Source of the DNA: Quercus robur | Lineage: Eukaryota > Streptophyta > Magnoliopsida > Fagales > Fagaceae | NCBI RefSeq assembly: GCF_932294415.1 | Contig: NC_065536.1 | Span: 3,348,001-3,412,000, forward strand | DNA length: 64,000 bases | Direction of reading: 5' to 3' | In this document: positions 36,312 through 46,945 of the stretch, piece by piece | Layout: each line of letters starts with the position of its first letter | Numbering within the stretch: position 1 is the first letter of the stretch | Position numbers and translations under genes: made by a program | Notes under the pieces: model-generated | What the model was told of the DNA's origin: nothing | The model's database searches: none | The model's input: only the letters and a program-made list of their open reading frames with translations

Positions 36312-36599
36312 GGGCTGTAAACGAGCCAAGCTTTGCCGAGTAGTGTGTGTTTGAGTTTGGCTCGTCAATAAAAATCAAATGCTCAAACTTGGCTTGAGCT
36401 TGAGATAAGCCTAAAAACAATGTTTGAACTCAAGCTTGTGAGAATGCCTAAAAGCTTGAGCTCGGCTTGATTATTTAGTCAAGCCAAGCTCGAGCTTCAT
36501 ATCAAGTTCAAACTCAAGCTCAAGTCAGACTTTTTAGCTTGGGATCCAAAAAAATTGCATTATCAAATGCTTATATCACCAAAAATCAAGTAAACAAAT

Positions 36600-36644
<45 letters not shown>

Positions 36645-37146
36645 TATAATATACTCATTTTATCATGCTTCTAACAACTATGATTAGAATTTGTTCAAAT
36701 TACAATTTTACATAATTAAATCCATCCATCATCATTTATTGTCTATAGCTTGAGTAATTGTTTAAAATACAATCTTTACATCCACATTTGTCATTTATAC
36801 AACTATAATCTTCACAAATCAAAATAAATTAACATTCCAAAACATATATGAATAAACAAGCTATAAATTAACATTTCAAAACATGTGTAATGTCATAATA
36901 ATAAGTTTATTTAATAAACATATATCAAGCTATAAACGAGGTTAAGCTCGACATATTTTGTATCAAGCCCTATTGTTCACGAGCTTGTTCACAAACAATT
37001 TTTTTTGCTTGAGTTCAGCTTGTTTATCAAACAAGTCTAAAACTAAGGCTCAAGCTTGGTTTATTTGTAAACAAACAAATATGAACAAGTTTTTTATCGA
37101 GTCGAGCTCGAGTTGTTCATGAACGGCTTGGTTCGTTTACGACCTT
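36312..37146. mobile_element. hAT-like non-autonomous transposon, 835 bp
   Basis: Inverted ends GGGCTGTAAACGAGCCAAGC and (complement of the right end) AAGGTCGTAAACGAACCAAG, flanked by perfect 8-bp AGTTTTGA (36304-36311, 37147-37154). Subterminal GAGCTTG/CAAGCTC motifs are dense on both sides. No transposase. It ends about 430 bp before the release-factor start codon. Confidence 0.85.
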
Positions 37147-37574
37147 AGTTTTGATCAGTTTGACTGTGTTTTCTTGTTTAGTGTAAAGCTTGATGATTTT
37201 GCTTGGTTTGAAATTTGGGGTTTATGGGTTTGGCCCGAATGTGCTGTGCCTGTGATAGACACAGACACCAAAAGACAGAGTAGAGAAACGTTGGAACTAA
37301 CGTTAGTTTTGATTCGTGCTCTGTTAAGTGTGTTGTTTGACGTTGGATATTTGAGGCAATGGATTTATTTTAAATCAATCTCAGCACTTAACAGGACACT
37401 CTCCATTTCACCACGAAATTTGTGGAATATACTTACACGACATCGTTTTAGAGACAGTCTTCCTTAAACCCTTCAATCTGTCTTAAACCCTAACATTCCA
37501 AATCCAATCCAATCCAAAAAAAAAATTCGCCCTTTGTTTTTCCCAATTCATTTTACAAAATCCCCTTTACAAAA

Positions 37575-40500
37575 ATGTTAAATTCCAAACTCAGAAAATC
37601 ATGTAGAAGCTCCACAATTTCTCTCCAAAACCCTAAAATTTCTTATTTTTTCTCTTCATTTTCTCACAAATCCACAGAAACCCCATCTGGGTCTTGCCAA
37701 TTCTCTCATTCAGCACCAGAAAACCCTATTTCAACATCTGGGTCTTGCTCCAATTCACTTCCAAGTATCAAAAACCCTAATGGGTTCCACCAAAATCCAC
37801 TCTTTTCATCACTCTCAGAATCCAAAAACCCTATTTCAGCTTCTGGGTCTCCCGGTTCTAGGCCTAACTTTTCTGGGTTTTGCCCCAATTCACTTCCAAA
37901 CACCAAAAATCCTAATGGGTTTCACCAAATTCCACTCTTTTCAACACTGTCAGCTTCTGGGTCTTGCTTCAGTTCACTCCCAAGCAGCAAAAAGCGTTGT
38001 CAGTTTCACCAAAGTCCAGTCATTTGGACACAGTCTCACTATTTTAGTACTGAAGCTGTTGTGGAGCCCTCAACCACGGACGGGCTCACCGTCGAGGGGA
38101 TTATGGCTAGTAATTGGACAATTCTTGATGAGAGTGAGAGTGATTGGAGGAGTCATGCTGCTGCAGTTGCTCAATCCATTCATCTAATCAAGAAGCGCTT
38201 GAAGGTATAACATGTAATGTTGTGTCTGATTTTGGTTTTAATGCATTAAAGTCTGTTCCTTTAGCTGAAAGTTAAATCATTCTTGGTCATATGCAGTAGT
38301 ATGAAGTCTGATACGGTCGTGTGTTGGTATAAAGTTTGTTTTAGTTTTGTCTGATCATAAGAGGTTAATCAAGCATTAATTTGGTTTATATGTCTGTTGT
38401 GTAGCAAATTTTAGGTTTGGATAGTTATTCATTAAATTTGTTTAAGCATAGTTTTGTGTATATATTGAGATTTAAGCTATCAAATATGTGTATTTGTATT
38501 TGCTGGTTTTCAGTTGAGTCTGAATTCTGAAGTATAATTTTGCTTTACATTTCTGATTATAAGGGTTGAAACAAGTTTTGATTTTTGTTTTTATATAATA
38601 TATGGCAATGTGATGTGTACTTTTTGTCGTGTATGGTGGCAGTGGAAGAAATTGGTGGTTAGGTTGGATATGTTATCGATGCAGCTGAATAAGCCAGATA
38701 TTTGGGATGATCCTGTGCATGCTGGTAAGATAAGCCGTGAACATGGTTCGCTTATGGGTAAAATGAAAGAAGTGAGGGCATTTGAGCGAGAATTGTTAGA
38801 GCATATTGACATGATTAAGCTTGCTCATGAAGAGAATGATGTGGAGTTGGAATCGGTGGGCACTCACTTCTTTATCTAGGCATGTATCCATTCTAATTTT
38901 TTAATTTATAGCTTGTATACTATATTGAACAATGTGGCAAAATTTTTGAAATTTTTTTCTTCATTTAATATATGGTGTATAGTGTTGCCAAAACTTTGGT
39001 GAACATGCAATTCAGTGTGCAATGTCAATAATAACTGGAATCAGCCATTTTTATATATATATATATTGACTGTGATTGTCTTGTGTAGATGATGGAGCAA
39101 GATCCTGAGAAATTTTCTTTCTTTCCTAACATTTTATGGATGAGATAGCTTGCTTATCTTTTCAATAGATTTTCTTCCTAATTTAATGTTATGAAAGCAA
39201 GCTACATAAATATTCATTAGTTCTACAGATGTTGAATACTTATCCTAATATTCAGCCTTTTTCTTTTAAGTTATAAGGTAATACTTGGTTTTTTCTTTTC
39301 TTATTGCCTAGATACCAACTTGTATACATGTTTGCTTGCCTTCTCTTTGCAGGAATCATTGAAAGCTTTGCATAGGATGAGAAAAAATTCAAAAGAGAAA
39401 GAGCTTCAAGCTATGTTAGCTGGAGAGCAGGATCCTTGCTCTTGTTACATAGAGGTTATTTTTATATATTGTTGTAAAAGACTAACAGCCTTTAAGTTCA
39501 TTGCATCTTTTCCACATTAAATGCCTTCATGTGTTTTCTGAATCTTGATAACATGAAAGTTTCCCATGTTTCATTTATATATTTCTTCCTTCTCCTTGTT
39601 CACTAGTAGCGGTGGATGTACTTATATGTATATGATATAGGTTCAAGCTGGAGCTGGGGGTACTGAGAGCATGGATTGGGCAGCAATGGTTATGCAGATG
39701 TATAAACTGTGGGCTCAGCAACGTAGATATAAAGTAACTGTGGTGGATGAAATGCCTGGTGAGATTGCCGGAATCAAGGTTCATCTTCTCACTAGTTTCT
39801 GCTTATCCTTATCTTTGATCAAACTTATTGTTTGTAATGGATTACTTGCTTATTAAAGGAAATTGGCAACACTCACTCCTAGCAACCTACCTATGCTGCT
39901 ATTGAACAGTGGATAGGCATTATTATTTATACTAATAGTTTTTGGTTTTAAATGATTATGTTCTTTCAGCGGGCAACAATCAAAGTGGATGGTGAATATG
40001 CTTTTGGATATGCCAAAGCAGAGGTAGGAGTGCACAGGTTGGTACGTATCTCCCCTTTTGACAGTAACAAGCGCCGCCATACTTCATTTGCTGCTGTTGC
40101 TGTAATTCCAATCATGGGTGATGGATCTACCCGTGTACAAATCAATGAATCTGATCTCCGTATTGAGCGATTTCGTGCTGGGGGTGCTGGCGGCCAGCAT
40201 GTTAATACGACTGAGAGTGCTGTGAGGATAGTTCACATCCCTACAGGAGTTACTGCCACTTGTCAAAATGAAAGGTATGAAATGTGGTGTGTAAAAGTTA
40301 AGGAAAAAAACCATTCCTTTTTGCTTTGTTGTTTGGTTAGTTTTCTCAATTCCAAAGATACATTTATGTTGAAAACGCAGATCACAACATCAAAATAAGG
40401 CTTCAGCTATGGCTGTGCTTCAGTCTCGATTGGACCAACTTGAGATGGCTCGCCAGGCTCAGATGAATGCGCTACATACACAATCTCTCACTGACATAAC

Positions 40501-40753
40501 TTGGGGCAGCCAGATCCGTAGTTATGTGCTCCATGTATGATCTGGGACCTTTCTTGTTTGTTAGTATTACCATGGACAATCTAAGCATCATTAACTTCCT
40601 CTACTATTTTCATTGCAGCCTTACCGCATGGTGAAAGATCTCCGAACTAGCTATGAGGTCTCAGATCCTGATTCTGTCCTTGAAGGAGATCTGGATGGCT
40701 TCATCATGAGCTATTTGTCAGCCTCCTTGGATAAAGATGTAGATGACCAATAA
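37575..40753 (+). CDS. PRFB2: Organellar peptide chain release factor 2 (RF2, PrfB-type)
   Basis: Terminates translation at UGA/UAA in an organelle by triggering peptide release on the ribosome. Seven exons: 37575-38204, 38643-38855, 39353-39454, 39641-39778, 39970-40274, 40381-40534, 40619-40753; 558 residues, all junctions GT-AG and in frame. Exon 1 is an unusually long Ser/Asn/Pro-rich presequence with internal repeats (residues 55-80, 100-125 and a decayed third at 128-150). The RF core follows: coiled helical domain (exons 2-3), [13 protein letters not shown], the stop-codon-reading SPF at 389-391 in VRISPFDS, and the catalytic GGQ at 435-437 in [17 protein letters not shown]. Lack of the bacterial in-frame frameshift site is normal for plants. 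The gene symbol rests on neighbourhood with the pseudouridine synthase as in Arabidopsis and is tentative; mitochondrial location is likely. Confidence 0.95.
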
Positions 40754-41047
40754 ATTCAGTTACAAGATTGTCATGGCATGATGCATATAGCAGAGCTGAA
40801 TCCATGCATGCGTGAACATCTGACTAATGATACAGGCCAATGAGCTGCAACAGCATGGAATTTTGATAGTCATCAAGAGATAAGATAGTTGAGTTTAGAC
40901 ATGGGTTTGCAATATTGGGTAAAGGATGGAAAGAAAAATCCTTCGCATAATTATTTATTTTTGTCTCGTGATGGAATTCATTGATGCCGAGTATTTTGGT
41001 CAATAATTTCTTATGCAATGAAATAATATCCTCAAGTAAATAAACTC

Positions 41048-41078
<31 letters not shown>

Positions 41079-41541
41079 TTTTGCATTGTTTAGTGCTGGT
41101 TTTTGCACCCATTTAGATGATTTGCAATCAAGTATGTTCTTGTTTTCCTGCAATAACTGTAGGATTTGCTGCAGTTGGTATGCTTTGTCCTCACAAAACA
41201 TTACATGATGTACAGTTCTAATATTATAGTTGTAAAACAGGCACTAATGTGGAAAGCAGGATGAGATCCCTTCTCATTTAAATCCTCTAATTCTCTCCAT
41301 GCAACACGAGGTATTACTTTTGCGATGTACCCACTATCTAGAAAGTCGTAATATTACTTTTGCGATTATTTTTTTTAGCATATAACTTACCAAGGGCATT
41401 TCTTCTTCTCATTCTTTCTATTTACTACCAAAAATCAATTCTTAAAAAAAAAAAAAAATCCTTAATGAATTACAAGATTCTTAGCAAGTAAAATTAGTAT
41501 TAATTAAAAACCCTTTTTAATGACCAAAAAGATATATATAT
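40754..41541. other. 3' UTR and short intergenic gap after the release-factor gene
   Basis: AATAAT-type signals near 41023 probably end the transcript. (TA)n at 41048-41070. No gene. Confidence 0.45.
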
Positions 41542-41546
41542 ATATA

Positions 41547-42157
41547 TGTAGGGACACGATTCGCGTTGGACCACAGTAGGGTAGGGTTCGCACGTAAATG
41601 GACCCGTACAATATCATTTGTAGAGAGTGGGGTCGAAAGGCTAAGTCATGTTTACTCAGCCGTGGTTTTGTTAAGTTGTTCATGCATGATCTAGAGGTGT
41701 TCACCCCTTTAGGTCATTTTCTTTCCGGAAGCCTCCCTCTCCTTTAGGTTGCAAATTTTCCTTTTATATTAGCATGCATTCAATTTCCTTCGTCCACGTG
41801 TAGGGTCGAACTTTCCTAGCCTGACACTTGTCCCATCAGTTTAAAACCTGAGTTGTTGGGAGTGGTTGAGTAGGCTAAAGAGACACGACTCTGTGAGAGA
41901 CAAAGCTCCGTCTAGGGCAGGTAGTTTGGGCAGCCTGTCCTAGATATTTTATATTTCTTACAAGATTATCCCTTTGCCGCTTTTACCCCTTTCCTTAGTG
42001 TAGCTCTGGGCTAACCGAGGGCTGTACCTTCCTCGGCGGCTTCTATGGCCCATTAGTGCTTTGTGTTTATTGGGCTGGGATTACTATCCTCCTCGGCCTG
42101 GGCCTTAAGTATCCCTGTGAATAGGTGGATCTGGCCCATCTGTTGTCGGGCCCCACA
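41547..42157 (-). repeat. 3' LTR of element C
   Basis: TGTAGGGACACGATTCG...GGGCCCCACA on the plus strand. On the minus strand CTACACGTGGAC precedes TATAAAAGG by about 35 bases. Confidence 0.92.
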
Positions 42158-42494
42158 ATAGCCCCTCAAAACCCTGCTATCCAACTCCTCGGTTGGAAAG
42201 GTGGGTTTTGATAGTACCGAGACTTTATTGCGGCTCATTAAGTTCGGCCCTTGATCAACGTCAGCGACTCTTCACCTCCCCAAGCAATGCGCCGGTCTAC
42301 GTGATATTTCCCTTGACTTACGCGTGAGGCGTTTATTCCGTTTGGTTAGCCGTAGTGCGCTTTTAATGTCTTCTTTTTACGAGGCCTCTTAACTCTAGCG
42401 GTTAAGGATAGCTTGGAGAAACGAAACGGTTTGGCATTTGCTAGCAGATTTCTTAGAGGATCGGAACGTGTCACGTACCCTCGTCTTTTTCCCC

Positions 42495-43202
42495 TATATA
42501 AAGAGAGAAGACAAGAAGGTGATTCTCTCATATGCGAATCCCTTAGACTTTTCTCAGAATCCGCCTCTTCCCTCTGGTTATTCCTCATTCGATAACACGT
42601 CCCCCATAGTGATCAGCCATGAATGAATCTTTCCTTTCCCAGAAATACCCTACCTTAATGAAACTTGAGATGGCTCGGTCGGGGCAAGGGTGGTGGAGAC
42701 TCAAGGTTTGTCTCCCCATTCTTTTAGCCAAAATCCGAAGCAGGGGCTCGTCACATCCTATTTCCGGTGTGACTGAGTCAAAAACCTCCCTTGTCATCTC
42801 CATCTGCTCTCTCATGAGCATACCTAATAAGGCTCCCCTTCTCCCTCTTTTGCTCCTTTTATTTTCTTTTCATTGCTTCTCTCTTCTTCTCCTCCTTCCC
42901 GCTCATGTCCTCCATCTTCTTTTTCCCTTGCTTTCTTCAGCAACAAGAGCTTGTTGAAGTGCTTCCATGTCTTCTAATTCTTCTTCCTTCTCCTTCATTA
43001 TTTTTGTATAAGGATCTTCTCCTGACATGAACAGTACTGAGGCATAGATTTCAGAGATACTTTGAAGGCGAGTTCAGAAGACACCTAATGGTTTATCTAT
43101 TTGTATTACGAATGTTGTTACTGTTTTAGCAGTTCATTTTTTGTATAGGCTTGCGTAAGCCCTTCCTTGTACGTTGTAATAATAATTTTTCATATCAATA
43201 AA
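42495..43202 (+). other. Antisense cassette C1 in element C (ORF 42619-42957)
   Basis: Opposite to the element: CCCCTATATAAAGAG (TATA at 42495), ATG at 42619 opening a 112-residue ORF (MNESFLSQKYPTLMKLEMAR..., LLAKIRSRGSS, ending in a Leu/Phe/Pro-rich pyrimidine-derived tail), CCTTGTACGTTGTA, and AATAAA at 43197. The upstream 140 bases also match A1. No known protein family recognised. Confidence 0.5.
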
Positions 43203-43589
43203 AGTTACTGTTACTCTATTTCGTATGTCTTATTTATATATTCTAGCAAATGCGAAAGCGCTGCTCGGCATAATAGTATAGCATTTGAATCAATAATAAC
43301 TAAGGACGAAGTAATCGTTGATAAAAAGATGCCACGATAATTTTAACAAAATTATTATTCAATATAACAGTCCGACCAGTAAGGAATGAGACTTATCTTA
43401 AAATTAGCAGTGATGGGTGTCAAATGTCCGATTAGGTGTGAGAAGTATTTATCCGAGGACATGTTACCCCTCGGATGAATGGCCTCCTTAGGTTGACGAT
43501 CATTAGGTTGCTCTGCCATCTCCACGAGGCGTGAGCATTAACCTTTTCCATTATTTAAGCCGAAAAAAATCCCTTCATTAGGGCAGCTG

Positions 43590-43885
43590 ATTTCCAAAGA
43601 AGCTTGAGTCCGAGGACTTTGCAAAACCTGGGCTTTGTTCAGGACTTATACGTTTTATCTTATGCACTTGATTTTTCCCCGGAGGCTTGAGTCCGAGACT
43701 TGGGTTTTATCGGTATTGGGTTTTACCTTTTAGCATGGGTCCGAGGACCATGCGAGCCTTAGGTTCTGTCCGAGACCAATGTCTGCACTAGTACTTGGTT
43801 TCCCTTTTAGCCTGAGTCCGAGGACCATGCAAGCCTTAGGTTCTGTCCAAGTCCAATGTCTGCATCAGCACTTGGTTTCCCCTAT
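43590..43885 (-). repeat. Decayed array monomers between the two cassettes of element C
   Basis: At least four partial units with GAGTCCGAGGAC or GGTCCGAGGACCATGC, then TTAGGTTCTGTCC, at irregular spacing. Related to the array core but diverged, so probably remnants of an older array. Confidence 0.8.
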
Positions 43886-44199
43886 CTTTGAGCATTTCCC
43901 GAGGTGCCCAAAAGTGACTGTCCTCGGCCATGGCCGCTGCTCAGCGTCGGCCAAGGTACCTGGGCCCTTACACAAAGCGGCCCCGGGTCCACGAATCCAC
44001 CTAGCCTATGAATTAAGAGATATTTCTGCAACTTCTGGTCACGTGGTACTCTCTGATGTCACGATGACCGAAGTGCGCCTTTACGAGGCTCTTTAATCTT
44101 GTGGTTGCAGTTGATGTTGGAAGTTGAGCCAAGACCACTTTGTCTGTAGTGCTCCTTGGGACGCCGCATGAGTTGACTACCATCATCTTGTCTTTTCAA

Positions 44200-44850
44200 A
44201 TAAATAGGAGGGAGAGATGGTTGCTTTATATATAACACCCCTTCTTTCAGTTTTCTCTCACATCACGCTTCCCACATCCGGAGCTCTCCTTTCTTGGCAT
44301 AACATGTTGAAAACGAGGGTTGGGAATAAAGAACTTCCTCCGCCGCAGAAGCGCCGTGTCTTCATGAAGCTTATAACAATAAGGCATGGGCACAGGAAGC
44401 ACAAATTCAGGAGAGTACTCCCCCTCCGCCGAGAGGGAAAGGAATCTTCCCCTCTTTTAGTCAAAATCCGAAGCAGGTTCTGTTCATGCCAGAGTTTTGG
44501 TACGGCAGAAGAAGGGTTTTCCTCCATCAGCGCCTCCGCTTTGCGGTAGGCGTATATTTAGAGAAAGCCCCATCACCTTCAACTCCCTACACCTTTTCTT
44601 CAATGGTGTCAGGTTCAAGTTGAATCTCTTTCGCTGTTTGAGTTGTGGGCAAGTGAGAGCTTTGAAGAAGAGCAAGGTCTTGGAGCTGTAGCCAACTTCT
44701 CCTCTGACCTACTTCCTCGGCTTTTACTTATTCTCTTGTATCTTCCTTTCTTTTGGTCATGTAGTGAGCTTTGACACAGACCGGTTCTAGCTTTTCATTG
44801 TACATTGTACTGTCTTTTTGCTTTAGTAAGAAATGACGATTTCTTTATTT
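44200..44850 (+). other. Antisense cassette C2 in element C (ORF 44217-44549)
   Basis: Opposite to the element: AAATAAATAGG and TTATATATAAC (44200-44234), ORF with likely start MLKTRVGNKEL at about 44307 and later KIRSRFCSCQSFG, then TTCATTGTACATTGTACTG and AGTAAGAAATG near 44827. Matches cassette A2 over its whole length. Function unknown. Confidence 0.5.
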
Positions 44851-45231
44851 ATTCTGAATGTTGTTCCTTTGATAAAACCACTTTGTGAGTTGGTGTACTC
44901 CATGTGTGTGTTTCTCCTCGGCAGTATTCAGAGCAAGGACTCTTGAAACCCGATTCAACTAATTCTAATCTATGGACACTAACAGACATGATAATAACTC
45001 GTAGTAAGTTAAACTTAGGAAACTAACCGAGATGTCGATTGAACGCTCTGTAATAAGCGTGGGAATATCGTCTGAGGGTGACGAACTTTGAATAATTCAT
45101 CCGAGGGCACGACCAAGCGTTGCGTGACTTTGGTGGTGCTTTTGGAAACTCGTTAATCCATTCCATACTGGTCCCTTTAGTGTTAAGGGTTCAAAAGCAG
45201 ACTAGAGAGTCCATGTAACACAGCTTTTCCA

Positions 45232-46697
45232 TTTAAGTAGTTGGTTTCCCCAGAGGCTTGGGTCCGAGAACCATGCAAGGCCTTGGTTCTGTCCAAAACT
45301 TGTGTGATGCTTTTTAAGTAGTTGGTTTCCCCAGAGGCTTGGGTCCGAGGACCATGCAAGGCCTTGGTTCTGTCCAAAACTTGTCTTTGGTTTCCCCAGA
45401 GGCTTGGGTCCGAGGACCATGCAAGGCCTTGGTTCTGTCCAAAACTTGTCTTTGGTTTCCCCAGAGGCTTGGGTCCGAGGACCATGCAAGGCCTTGGTTC
45501 TGTCCAAAACTTGTGTGATACTTTTTAAGTAGTTGGTTTCCCCAGAGGCTTGGGTCCGAGGACCATGCAAGGCCTTGGTTCTGTCCAAAACTTGTCTTTG
45601 GTTTCCCCAGAGGCTTGGGTCCGAGGACCATGCAAGGCCTTGGTTCTGTCCAAAACTTGTCTTTGGTTTCCCCAGAGGCTTGGGTCCGAGGACCATGCAA
45701 GGCCTTGGTTCTGTCCAAAACTTGTGTGATGCTTTTTAAGTAGTTGGTTTCCCCAGAGGCTTGGGTCCGAGGACCATGCAAGGCCTTGGTTCTGTCCAAA
45801 ACTTGTCTTTGGTTTCCCCAGAGGCTTGGGTCCGAGGACCATGCAAGGCCTTGGTTCTGTCCAAAACTTGTCTTTGGTTTCCCCAGAGGCTTGGGTCCGA
45901 GGACCATGCAAGGCCTTGGTTCTGTCCAAAACTTGTCTTTGGTGCTTTTTAAGTAGTTGGTTTCCCCAGAGGCTTGGGTCCGAGGACCATGCAAGGCCTT
46001 GGTTCTGTCCAAAACTTGTCTTTGGTTTCCCCAGAGGCTTGGGTCCGAGGACCATGCAAGGCCTTGGTTCTGTCCAAAACTTGTCTTTGGTTTCCCCAGA
46101 GGCTTGGGTCCGAGGACCATGCAAGGCCTTGGTTCTGTCCAAAACTTGTGTGATGCTTTTTAAGTAGTTGGTTTCCCCAGAGGCTTGGGTCCGAGGACCA
46201 TGCAAGGCCTTGGTTCTGTCCAAAACTTGTCTTTGGTTTCCCCAGAGGCTTGGGTCCGAGGACCATGCAAGGCCTTGGTTCTGTCCAAAACTTGTCTTTG
46301 GTTTCCCCAGAGGCTTGGGTCCGAGGACCATGCAAGGCCTTGGTTCTGTCCAAAACTTGTCTTTGGTGCTTTTTAAGTAGTTGGTTTCCCCAGAGGCTTG
46401 GGTCCGAGAACCATGCAAGGCCTTGGTTCTGTCCAAAACTTGTGTGATGCTTTTTAAGTAGTTGGTTTCCCCAGAGGCTTGGGTCCGAGGACCATGCAAG
46501 GCCTTGGTTCTGTCCAAAACTTGTCTTTGGTGCTTTTTAAGTAGTTGGTTTCCCCAGAGGCTTGGGTCCGAGGACCATGCAAGGCCTTGGTTCTGTCCAA
46601 AACTTGTGTGATGCTTTTTAAGTAGTTGGTTTCCCCAGAGGCTTGGGTCCGAGGACCATGCAAGGCCTTGGTTCTGTCCAAAACTTGTGTGATTCCT
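45232..46697 (-). repeat. Tandem array C: 20 monomers of 65 and 81-83 bp in a 211-bp higher-order repeat
   Basis: CAGAGGCTTGGGTCCGAG recurs at 45251, 45332, 45397, 45462, 45543, 45608, 45673, 45754 and on to 46636. Short (65-bp) monomers lack the spacer GTGATGCTTTTTAAGTAG that long ones carry. The pattern short-short-long repeats as 211 or 213 bp for about five cycles, then long units follow one another. Monomers are almost identical, so homogenisation is recent. Long ORFs in several frames result from repetition. Confidence 0.95.
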
Positions 46698-46927
46698 TTT
46701 ATTTGCTTGTTTTCTGAAGGCTTGGCTCCTCGAACAAGGTGGGGGGAGCTGGCCTGGTGTTTGAAGCCCCTAGGCTTGTCTATGTCGTCAACAACGTGGA
46801 ACGTAGCCCCTAGTAAGAGCTTATGTTGGAACATCAGCAATATGTCGCCGGTGATATAGGCACCTTCATAGCCCCTTGTTCGACAGAAGCTCAACTTCAC
46901 CATCACTCGAGCTAACATGCAAGCCTC

Positions 46928-46943
46928 CCCACAGACGGCGCCA
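46928..46943 (-). other. Primer-binding site of element C
   Basis: Minus-strand TGGCGCCGTCTGTGGG, two bases inside the 5' LTR boundary, identical to A and B. Confidence 0.8.
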
Positions 46944-46945
46944 AT

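Noticed and set aside
45183..46918. Long ORFs (up to 330 residues) in array C
   Set aside because: Same cause: near-identical monomers keep frames open. Plus and minus strands both give ORFs; no start context or known domain.
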